A stretch of 45,417 bases of DNA from Candidatus Thalassarchaeum sp. (GTDB lineage: Archaea > Thermoplasmatota > Poseidoniia > Poseidoniales > Thalassarchaeaceae). Position numbers and translations under genes: made by a program. Below, one piece after another: positions 27,165 to 34,679 of this stretch; within the stretch, counting starts at the first letter, position 1; every line of letters starts with the position of its first letter. The DNA lies in contig JAKURL010000013.1 in the NCBI GenBank assembly GCA_022449345.1, forward strand, positions 1 to 45,417, given 5' to 3'. Below the pieces are notes generated by a model. It did no database searches. It was not told where the DNA came from and saw nothing but the letters and a program-made list of their open reading frames with translations.

Positions 27165-27347
27165 TCAAGACCCTCAGTTGTGGTCGATGAAGACGTTTCC
27201 CACCTTCAATTGTGCCTCGGAATTTTCTCCTTGGAAACTACTACATTGATGACCGATGGGTATCTCGCAAAGGCGCCTCAATGACGACAAGAGGGTCAAC
27301 TGAGCCGTAAGGCGTTGACGTGCCCTGTGAGTACCGAGAGGCACAAA

Positions 27348-28046
27348 TCACTCTTCTTCGTCAGCAGCCACACGTGGCTCGTGGACTTCTCGGAATACTA
27401 CTGTTCCAACCTCTAAATGCTCACGCAGAGAGCGAACTAGGGTGAACTTGGCGTATGCCCAGTTCTGGTCGTAAGCGATTGAATCAGGTAGGGTGATGGT
27501 GACATCGTCGCCATCAAACTCGACCTCAAAGTCAGAGCGCCCTGTGTTCATCTGAAGAAGGGTTGCGACGCGCTCAGCGCGGTCCTCAACCACTTTGATG
27601 ATGGTGTAGGTGTAACGGAGGGCAGTACCTGCTAGTGGGTGGTTGTAATCGATTCGAGCGCGGCCGGCGCGCAGCATCTGCAAGATACCGTTGCGTCCGC
27701 CGATTTCGACCGGAGCGCCAATTGCAAGCATGTTTGGGTCGCCAACACTGCGAAGCAGAACATTCTGTGAGATGGTCTCAACTAGAGAGGCATCGCGCTC
27801 GCCGTATGCATCTGCTGGCTCGATGTCGAAAGTGTACTCGGTGTCTGCATCTGCATCAGCGAGATGCGCCTCAAAGCCACCTATCAAACGGCCCTCGCCG
27901 ATTACTGTAATCATCGGCTCGTAGGTGCGAGCGTCGTCAAAAACATCGTGCTCCTTGGCAATCTCCTCTCTTGTAGTCTCAATAAGATCGCCAGATTCGG
28001 CGTTGTATAGGTCGTATTCGATGTGAACGATAGCACCGTTGTCCAT
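27348..28046 (-). CDS. FKBP-type peptidyl-prolyl cis-trans isomerase (archaeal SlyD-like)
   Basis: This 232-residue protein-folding enzyme has the split FKBP domain typical of SlyD/archaeal long FKBPs: IVHIEYDLYNAESGDLIETT, VIGEGRLIGGFEAHL, and FDIEPADAYGERDASLV, then an inserted chaperone flap (VGDPNMLAIGAPVEIGGRNGILQML) and the closing strand RIDYNHPLAGTALRYTYTI. About 90 C-terminal residues form an additional domain found in archaeal long versions. It has no signal peptide, so it is cytosolic. It stands alone, with 183 nt downstream lacking recognisable features. Confidence 0.92.
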   Translation of the reverse strand: MDNGAIVHIEYDLYNAESGDLIETTREEIAKEHDVFDDARTYEPMITVIGEGRLIGGFEAHLADADADTEYTFDIEPADAYGERDASLVETISQNVLLRSVGDPNMLAIGAPVEIGGRNGILQMLRAGRARIDYNHPLAGTALRYTYTIIKVVEDRAERVATLLQMNTGRSDFEVEFDGDDVTITLPDSIAYDQNWAYAKFTLVRSLREHLEVGTVVFREVHEPRVAADEEE

Positions 28047-28134
28047 GGATTAGCCTCCTGAGGGCGACCCGCCGACCTATCTTCCCTTTTTGATACAAAC
28101 GGTTCTCCCACAGGGAGAAATTTTCCGCTTATTC

Positions 28135-29865
28135 CTATTCTTCAGAGGTCACAGGCCTACTGCTGAGCATGGCTGCAAGTCCTCCTAGCATGATTAAACT
28201 CCAACCGGCCCAAACTAGGTGAGAACCCTTCAAATCGTGTACTGTGACACGAATTTCTTCCACCTCATTGATTTCACCTCGCATCATCGATGACAAACTG
28301 ATTTCCGCCTGTTGTTGATCGAGAATGAAAATCATATCACCGCTCGGTCGGATCATTCTATCGACTTCCGAGCGGCTGGTCTGCCAACCAAAGCGAAGGA
28401 TTCCAGGGGTGACTTCGTCGATCTTTTCTCCGTCTTTTGTAACCTCGATTACAAAGCCGGCGAATCCATCGCCAATCTTGTAGTCGTATTCTGAGTCTTC
28501 TTCGCCCCACAATACCGTCTCACGGAAGGTGAATTCGTATTCATTGAACTCGACTGGAGCGTCTTTCTCGAGTGTGATTAGATGGCTAGGGTCGGCACGG
28601 TCGACGAGCGTCGTAGTTAGGACGTGACCCAAGAGAAGTAGGATGAGTCCTAAGTGTGCAAGATGAGAACCAATCAATCTCAAACGAGCGGTGTTTGATT
28701 TGGCCGTTATTCCGTCTGCTCGTAATTTGGGTATTACCTTACGAGTTGTATCGAATGCAACCTTTGCCGTTGGGGGAAGGGCAACGAATAACCAAGTTAG
28801 CATAAACATCGCTAGAGCGCCTCGCGAAATGTTGTCCGTCAGCATCAATTGTGGGTCGCCTGGAAGGGAGAATTGTTCGGAGTAGTAAGCGAATACTAGC
28901 GAGGCAATTAGTGTGGTTACCATGAATCCATTTCCTCGCTTTGCATCGATGCTCTTTCCAAGAGAATAGAGTGTAATCGCTAGAATTGCGAGCACTAGGA
29001 TTGGGGCTCCATAGAATTCGTGAGCCGCCAGACTTGTTCCATCAATCTCGGCTGCGAGCAATAACCAGGTGAGGGTAAGGAAAGCCGCAGCCGAAAACCA
29101 AGGAATTGCTCTAGCGACCTTCAACCGAATCGAAGTGTCGCTAAACAATTTGGGCAGCAGCGACTCCTCTTCTTCCGCCGACATTAGCCATGGACCGAGG
29201 AAGAGAAGCATTCCAACAATCGCTTGTTGCAGACTTGCGGCCCACGACCAACTAGCGAATAGCATCAGGAAGACTCCACCGAAGACCCAAGTTGCTGGAG
29301 GTTTCTCGGCATCTCCACTAATCAGCAAATACATCAGTGCGACACCGACCAATGTTACCGCCGTGGAACCAATCCAGATACCCAAAGCAGGTGTGACGAT
29401 TAGCAGTGTCAAAGCAAGCTGGCGGTTGTTCTCAAGCATCGAAGTCTTTCCAGTTGATTCAAGCAGTTGCTTCTGTTGTTTTACCAGCCACCAGAAGGCA
29501 GCGATACAGAGTGTGAGCATGATTGCGGAATAGGCTGCAACTTCGAGGCCCGCCGCTCCGTCATCGAATAGTTGTACAATTCTCAGATAGGGGTCATCGT
29601 AGGCTCTTCCCTCTTCGTTGCCGACAAAAGAGTGCACTGAGGCCCAAACTCCATTTGCACGCGTGACTAAGGTGGCATGGATTGCCAGCGCGCCAGCAAG
29701 CATTCCTAGCGCTGGTGAAGCGATGATTGCTGAGTTTCGTTGTGAATCGGTTCGCGCGCGAGCGTGAATTATCATCAATAACGCGAACCAAGGTAGAATC
29801 GAACCGGTCTCGACCGGATCCCAAGCCCAATATCCACCCCAATCGAGTACGGTGTAGGCCCACAA
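28135..29865 (-). CDS. ccmF: Cytochrome c haem lyase CcmF, C-terminal part (downstream of in-frame TAG)
   Basis: CcmF attaches haem to apocytochrome c at the outer face of the membrane. This segment opens with the haem-binding WWD-type signature WGGYWAWDPVETGSILPW and contains the central His-bearing segments (IHARARTD, AIHATLVTRANGVWASVHSF), many helices and the C-terminal extracytoplasmic beta domain (DPSHLITLEKDAPVEF), ending in a final helix. The frame is open and family-like for a further 21 codons upstream to the TAG at 29929-29931. No ATG or GTG exists in those codons; the only candidate start is TTG 29865, which would delete a conserved helix. It is in the same frame as the N-terminal part. 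Either the gene is split, the codon is read through, or there is a point mutation or sequence error. Confidence 0.88.
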   Translation of the reverse strand: MWAYTVLDWGGYWAWDPVETGSILPWFALLMIIHARARTDSQRNSAIIASPALGMLAGALAIHATLVTRANGVWASVHSFVGNEEGRAYDDPYLRIVQLFDDGAAGLEVAAYSAIMLTLCIAAFWWLVKQQKQLLESTGKTSMLENNRQLALTLLIVTPALGIWIGSTAVTLVGVALMYLLISGDAEKPPATWVFGGVFLMLFASWSWAASLQQAIVGMLLFLGPWLMSAEEEESLLPKLFSDTSIRLKVARAIPWFSAAAFLTLTWLLLAAEIDGTSLAAHEFYGAPILVLAILAITLYSLGKSIDAKRGNGFMVTTLIASLVFAYYSEQFSLPGDPQLMLTDNISRGALAMFMLTWLFVALPPTAKVAFDTTRKVIPKLRADGITAKSNTARLRLIGSHLAHLGLILLLLGHVLTTTLVDRADPSHLITLEKDAPVEFNEYEFTFRETVLWGEEDSEYDYKIGDGFAGFVIEVTKDGEKIDEVTPGILRFGWQTSRSEVDRMIRPSGDMIFILDQQQAEISLSSMMRGEINEVEEIRVTVHDLKGSHLVWAGWSLIMLGGLAAMLSSRPVTSEE

Positions 29866-29928
29866 TCCACCTAGACCAATCCCTACTGCACCGATTAGGA
29901 ATCCTGCACGAGCCCAGTGAAGTTGGCT

Positions 29929-30459
29929 CTAGTGCACCTGTTTCGCCTCGCGACCTTCAATTAGTCCGGCGAGGGCTACACTAGCTACTGCTAGACATAG
30001 AGAATAGTATGCGAATACAATCGGAGGGTGGATTACCATCAGGTCGGTTTGTAGCAAAGGGTTGAGAGTACCCCCCCAACCGGTTGAATCTGCGAAAGGT
30101 GAGAGAATCCAAGATATTACCACTATCGTAGCGGTGCAACCGTGCATAAGTCTAACTTCAACTGAATTCGATACACTTCGACCCGACATGAACCACGTGA
30201 CGATTCCCATAAGGGCTGCCCAAAGCAGAAGAGGGCCGGCTCTGCCGCCCCAAACGGCGGAGATACGATAGAGCAGTGGCAAGTCGTTTCCGCCGTACCT
30301 CGAGACAAGATCTAGCGCCTCGAAATCGTAGATGAAAGCTGTCGTCAAGAATACCATCGGCGCGACCTGTGCGGCGAGCGTTGTGTGTCGAGCCAAAGGC
30401 TCGCCAGCCGGTAGTCTAGTGAAGCACCAAATCAGGCTGGAAACTACCGCCAGCAACAT
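29929..30459 (-). CDS. ccmF: Cytochrome c haem lyase CcmF, N-terminal part (ends at in-frame TAG)
   Basis: These 176 residues cover the N-terminal helices of CcmF: FIYDFEALDLVSRYGGNDLPLLYRISAVWGGRAGPLLLW matches the family's 'DFS..YVA..SN..LP..Y...A.WGGxEGSLLLW' region, and LLQTDLMVIHPPIVFAYYSL matches its conserved His-Pro-Pro motif. It stops at TAG (29929-29931), after which the same frame continues into conserved CcmF sequence. The ATG at 30459 cuts into the first helix; family-like sequence extends ~15 codons further upstream (as far as the overlap with the geranylgeranyl reductase stop) but contains no ATG, GTG or TTG. So both the start and the middle of the gene are irregular. Confidence 0.85.
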   Translation of the reverse strand: MLLAVVSSLIWCFTRLPAGEPLARHTTLAAQVAPMVFLTTAFIYDFEALDLVSRYGGNDLPLLYRISAVWGGRAGPLLLWAALMGIVTWFMSGRSVSNSVEVRLMHGCTATIVVISWILSPFADSTGWGGTLNPLLQTDLMVIHPPIVFAYYSLCLAVASVALAGLIEGREAKQVH

Positions 30460-30490
30460 CAGAAGATTTCCAACAGTGGGAAGGATCGAA

Positions 30491-31750
30491 TCACCAACCG
30501 TAATACTTCGCCCTCGAGTAACCGAATGAAAGCATTGCAGGGATAATCCGCTTGCCGTAAAGGCTTGGTCTTCGCATCAATAGGCGCAGGCAGACGGCTA
30601 ATTTGCCGTGTGGACCCATATTGCTCATTTCATCAGGGAAGCACTGAGCCATGATCGACATATCCTCGTCACTGAGGTTGAATAGCGCTGACTTCCCTCG
30701 CAAAATTTTGCCATAAGGAGGGAATTCATCGCTCCAGAGTTTCTGATATCGGGACATCTGGCTCGCCGACAGGTCATCGGCTGCAATCTGCTCGGTCGCA
30801 ACTTCCGCGGCGAAGGCGGCTGACTTGAGAGCGAGGTGTGAGCCGCCTTCGAATAATGGTGAGGTGAAGCCGGCGGCGTCACCAATCAACATCAATCCGT
30901 CATCGTATGTCAATTCAAATGGGCCGGAAATTGGGATCGTTCCACCGAAGGCAGGATTGCCCTTATCTTTCCAAGGAGGAGGCACTTGTTCTAGATCCTT
31001 GAAATGGGTGACTTCGATGAATTCGTCGAGTGCTTTCTTGGTTCGAGGCTTGTCTTCAGTGACCAGTCCTACATTGGCCCTACCATCGCACTTTGGAATC
31101 ATCCAAAGGTAGCCTTTTTCGGCGTACTCCGGCCAAATGTAGAAGTCAAGATAATCATCGGTTGGAACTTCAAGCATCTCGTATTGCATACCAGCGATAA
31201 CTTTCCCTCTTGGATTGAGATCGAGAATTCGAGAGGTCGCTCCGGCAACTCCTGATGCGTCGATGACTACCTTTGCTTGAATCGGGAATTGGTCGCCGTT
31301 ACCATCGCAAAGCCAACCGGTGAACTTGCCGGATTCGTCATACTGTTTCTCCATGCTTCGCAGTTTTTGAGAGAGGTGTAACTGAGCACCTTCAGCAATA
31401 GCTTCGTCTGCAATCCAGCGCTCGAATAGGTGCTTCTCCAGAACGTAGCCTTCCTCGGTCAGTTTCTTTGCTGTTCCATCTGGGAAAATTACCCGAATAC
31501 CATGTACTCGCTTGCTGATTACGTGAGGTGGAAGGTCGAGATTGAGATTTTCACAAGCAATGTCGGATATACACTCACCACAGTGTACCGGAGTACCAAT
31601 CTCAGGATGATCTTCAATCAGAATGACCTCGAGACCACTTCTGGCGCTGTGAAGAGCTGCATTACCACCACCGGGGCCGGCCCCGACAACGAGCACATCG
31701 CACGTCGTGATGTCTTCCGCCACAGTGGTTGGCGAAGTGGGACAGGACAT
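30491..31750 (-). CDS. Geranylgeranyl reductase family flavoprotein (archaeal lipid saturation)
   Basis: This 419-residue FAD protein would hydrogenate the double bonds of geranylgeranyl chains of archaeal ether lipids or quinone tails. FAD-binding VLVVGAGPGGGNAALHSARSG lies near residue 20. The GG-reductase signature around PVHCGECIS carries the substrate-site Cys. GYLWMIPKCDGRANVGLV and LMLIGDAAGFTSPLFEGGSHLALKSA (second FAD motif) follow. The C-terminal helical domain is complete. It is the gene just before ccmF on the same strand; their ends overlap at the frame level. The divergent UbiD/UbiA operon starts 69 nt away, so lipid, quinone and cytochrome genes cluster here. Confidence 0.92.
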   Translation of the reverse strand: MSCPTSPTTVAEDITTCDVLVVGAGPGGGNAALHSARSGLEVILIEDHPEIGTPVHCGECISDIACENLNLDLPPHVISKRVHGIRVIFPDGTAKKLTEEGYVLEKHLFERWIADEAIAEGAQLHLSQKLRSMEKQYDESGKFTGWLCDGNGDQFPIQAKVVIDASGVAGATSRILDLNPRGKVIAGMQYEMLEVPTDDYLDFYIWPEYAEKGYLWMIPKCDGRANVGLVTEDKPRTKKALDEFIEVTHFKDLEQVPPPWKDKGNPAFGGTIPISGPFELTYDDGLMLIGDAAGFTSPLFEGGSHLALKSAAFAAEVATEQIAADDLSASQMSRYQKLWSDEFPPYGKILRGKSALFNLSDEDMSIMAQCFPDEMSNMGPHGKLAVCLRLLMRRPSLYGKRIIPAMLSFGYSRAKYYGW

Positions 31751-31819
31751 GAAACCGTCGGCTAATTTGTCCTAATCGGCCTGACGAACATATTCAACGG
31801 TGAATCGCTACGCGAGGAT

Positions 31820-33694
31820 ATGACTTGGCGTAGGCTCTCGCGTTATATCGACGCGTTGGAAAGCGCAGGAGAGCTACACAGAGTCAGCGAACCAATCGAC
31901 TGCCACCTCGAGGCTGCGACTATCGCTGACAAGTTAGTCAAGTCGAATGGGCCGGCTGTTCTGTTTGAACAACCGAGGCTAGCGGACGGTACAATCAGTG
32001 AATTTCCGCTAGCGATGAATCTGTTTGGATCCTATGAACGAACCAATCGGGCCCTAGGCGTGGAAAAGCCCTCGGAAATCGGTGAGCGAATGGTCGGTCT
32101 GATGAAGCCGGATATCGGTGGAATCCTAAGAGCGCCATGGAAAGGGATTCCGCTAGCCTTGCAAGGTATGTCTATGGCTCCAAAGAAGGTCAGAAAAGGG
32201 GCTTGTCAGCAAGTTCGCATGGCCGACCCAAACGTGACCAAATTACCGATTCCGACCACTTGGCCAAAGGATGGTGGCCCGTTCATCACCTTACCACTGG
32301 TGGTCACGGCTAATCCGAATACAGGAGTTCACAACATGGGTATGTACCGAGGACAAATCTTCGGCCCGAAAGAAGTCGGATTGCACTGGCAGCGACACAA
32401 GCATGGAGCCGACCACGCTGCCGATTCTGGAGATGGAAGAATGCCGGTAGCAATCTGTATTGGAGGGCCGCCTGAATTGGTATTTTCAGCGATTTCTCCA
32501 CTTCCAGATAATCTGTCTGAGTTCGAATTCGCGGGACTGCTCAGTGGAAGCCGCCTGCGACTGACAAAGTGTCTGACAAATGACCTCTATGTTCCAGCAG
32601 AGGTGGATTTCGTTATCGAGGGATATACGGTTCCTGGAGAAACTAGACTCGAAGGCCCATTCGGGGATCACTTTGGTTACTACTCTTTGGCTGAACAGTA
32701 TCCTGTATTGCACGTGACTGCGATTACCCACAGGCGCAACGCAGTGCTTCCAGCAACAATAGTTGGCGTTCCACCGATGGAGGATGGATACCTCGGTGAA
32801 TCGGTAGGTGACGCTTTCCTTCCTGTTCTGAAATTCCAATACAGGGATGTTGTAGACCTCTTTCTTCCCTTAGAGACCGGTTTCCACAATTTAGCAATCG
32901 TTGCTAGCAAACAACGCTATCCTCGACAGGCTCGCAAGACCGCGTTAGGATTGCTTGGAGCGGGCCACATGATGTTCCTCAAATCCATCGTTGCTTGCGA
33001 CCCAGATCATCCAGTCAAGGACCTAGAAGCCCTTCTCGACGCACTAGATTCCAAAGTTGACATCGCTGGCGATATACAGGTTCTACAAGGGCAGGTCGCG
33101 GACACACTGGCTCATGCTTCGCCTCACCTGAATGTGCACGACAAGATGGTAATCGATGCTGCCAGCCCAACCCACGACGACCCAATGTTCGGGCTGACAA
33201 TTCCCGCTGGACCAGGTGAATCTCTAGTCGATTCAGTCAGCCAAATTGAAGGGGTTTCTGCGGTTCAAATGATGCGTCCTTCGATGATGGTGGTGACCAC
33301 GCACATCGAAGGTGGTCCAAGACCAGAAGAATCGGTGGAAACCGTAGACGATGAAGGGGCTGCGGCACAACGCGCCCATATCGCTCGCCTACGAGACGAA
33401 ATTTGGTCGCTGAATGGTTCTGAGAATCTTCGTTGGCTATTCATCACCGATGACGATGTTGACCTATCTGCCGAAGGTTGGAGGCGAAAGTTGCTCTGGC
33501 AGTTCTTCTGTAGGTTCGAGGTTGCACGAGACTTGCATTTCGACGAGACTCGTTCACGACTTGCTTGGGATGCAACCGCACCGATTCCCAGCAACAGCGG
33601 TCCGCATCCTGTCAGGCGTTGGCCGGGAGTAACCTTACAAGACCCAGAAGTAGAGGCTAAAGTCGATGCTTGGATGGAAGACAATAATCTCTGA
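31820..33694 (+). CDS. UbiD-family prenylated-FMN decarboxylase (MqnL-like by context)
   Basis: This 624-residue enzyme has UbiD landmarks: NMGMYRGQIFGPKEVGLHWQRHKHG, ICIGGPPELVFSAISPLP, VPAEVDFVIEGYTVPGETRLEGPFGDHFGYYS with the catalytic Glu region, ATIVGVPPMEDGYLGE and LETGFHNLAIVASKQRYPRQARK. Such enzymes use prenylated FMN made by a UbiX/MqnM protein. It is longer than the usual ~480 residues, with a C-terminal extension like that of some menaquinone-pathway decarboxylases. The next gene, 9 nt later, is a UbiA/MqnP-like prenyltransferase. The pair fits the futalosine route to menaquinone; a role in the archaeal mevalonate route (anhydromevalonate phosphate decarboxylase) is the main alternative. 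Confidence 0.87.
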   Translation: MTWRRLSRYIDALESAGELHRVSEPIDCHLEAATIADKLVKSNGPAVLFEQPRLADGTISEFPLAMNLFGSYERTNRALGVEKPSEIGERMVGLMKPDIGGILRAPWKGIPLALQGMSMAPKKVRKGACQQVRMADPNVTKLPIPTTWPKDGGPFITLPLVVTANPNTGVHNMGMYRGQIFGPKEVGLHWQRHKHGADHAADSGDGRMPVAICIGGPPELVFSAISPLPDNLSEFEFAGLLSGSRLRLTKCLTNDLYVPAEVDFVIEGYTVPGETRLEGPFGDHFGYYSLAEQYPVLHVTAITHRRNAVLPATIVGVPPMEDGYLGESVGDAFLPVLKFQYRDVVDLFLPLETGFHNLAIVASKQRYPRQARKTALGLLGAGHMMFLKSIVACDPDHPVKDLEALLDALDSKVDIAGDIQVLQGQVADTLAHASPHLNVHDKMVIDAASPTHDDPMFGLTIPAGPGESLVDSVSQIEGVSAVQMMRPSMMVVTTHIEGGPRPEESVETVDDEGAAAQRAHIARLRDEIWSLNGSENLRWLFITDDDVDLSAEGWRRKLLWQFFCRFEVARDLHFDETRSRLAWDATAPIPSNSGPHPVRRWPGVTLQDPEVEAKVDAWMEDNNL

Positions 33695-33703
33695 GGTGGA
33701 TTC

Positions 33704-34612
33704 ATGGGGGTAAAGGAAATTCTCGAATTCGTCAAAGTTGAGCATACTCTATTCTCATTACCATTCATTCTAATTGGCTACATTCACGCTCACAACCAAT
33801 TCCTAGAGGAACTTTCAAGCGACTCAAGTTGGGTCTCTTTCGATATAATTTGGATTCTCATCGCGGCGGTTGGTGCGAGGGGACTGGCAATGACTCTGAA
33901 TCGCATCATAGACCGTGATATAGACGCACATAACCCACGTACTGCAAGCCGACACCTAGTCAGAGGCTCGGTGACGATACAAACCGCTTGGGGGCTTGCA
34001 GTAGTCTTCTTAATCATGCTATTATTCAGTGCTTGGCAGCTCAATGAAGTAGCTCTGATGATGGCTTGGCTGCCGGTCCTCGCATTCGTAATCTATCCTT
34101 ACACCAAGCGTTACACTTGGGGCTGTCACCTGTGGTTGGGTCTCTGCCTTGGTTTGGCTCCTGCAGGTGCTTGGCTTGCTCTATCAGCAGATGTTCACCA
34201 GTGGGATGCTATTCTCGATTACCACTGGTATCCAACTGTATTCTTCATCAGTCTAGGGGTTGCGCTTTGGATTGCTGCATTTGACATCAATTACGCTCGA
34301 ATGGATGTTGAGAGTGATCGCGAGCAAGGGATTCAGTCCTTCCCGGCAAGATTCTCTGAACAAGCTACCACACGTACCTCAGTCCAACTGACGCTTCTCT
34401 GGTTCGCTTGTTTTGCAATCGCTGATCCGATGCATGAAATCTGGTTCTTGGCGGCTGCAGGAATTATGGCGATTGCAAATATCGCTGTAATCATCGCCAA
34501 AGAAAAGCTAGCCGATTTCCAAACCACTCTGTTCCGAGTCTCCATGCTAACTGGCTGGGTCTTGCTTGCAGCGTTAATCATGCACGACCCAAGCGTTAGC
34601 GGAACACAATAA
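33704..34612 (+). CDS. UbiA-family prenyltransferase (MqnP-like)
   Basis: This is a 302-residue integral membrane enzyme with about eight helices that attaches a polyprenyl chain to an aromatic acceptor. Both Asp-rich Mg2+-diphosphate motifs are intact: NRIIDRDIDAHNPRTASRHLVRG and FDINYARMDVESDREQGIQSFPARF. GARGLAMTLNR, YPYTKRYTWGCHLWLGL and the NPRTASR segment are typical of the 'UbiA-like/MqnP' branch rather than of archaeal DGGGP synthase. It starts at ATG 33704 with GAGGTGGA upstream and is 9 nt after the UbiD gene. Together they likely act on a naphthoate precursor of menaquinone. Confidence 0.9.
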   Translation: MGVKEILEFVKVEHTLFSLPFILIGYIHAHNQFLEELSSDSSWVSFDIIWILIAAVGARGLAMTLNRIIDRDIDAHNPRTASRHLVRGSVTIQTAWGLAVVFLIMLLFSAWQLNEVALMMAWLPVLAFVIYPYTKRYTWGCHLWLGLCLGLAPAGAWLALSADVHQWDAILDYHWYPTVFFISLGVALWIAAFDINYARMDVESDREQGIQSFPARFSEQATTRTSVQLTLLWFACFAIADPMHEIWFLAAAGIMAIANIAVIIAKEKLADFQTTLFRVSMLTGWVLLAALIMHDPSVSGTQ

Positions 34613-34679
34613 GAGATTCAATCCGACATGAGAGTTCAATAACGCCCTCGATAAGCACGAATTCCCTCCGGTGATGCCA

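Noticed and set aside
27165-27347. Possible RNA gene in the 183-nt gap between the Lgt-like gene and FKBP
   Set aside because: No stable long stem, no tRNA features and no conserved motif that I can recognise.
29929-29931. Pyrrolysine codon
   Set aside because: TAG is a frequent ordinary stop in this window and no pyrrolysine machinery is visible; kept only as one option to test.
33265-33768. 167-codon minus-strand frame over the UbiD end
   Set aside because: Ser/Arg-rich antisense shadow overlapping both UbiD and UbiA starts.
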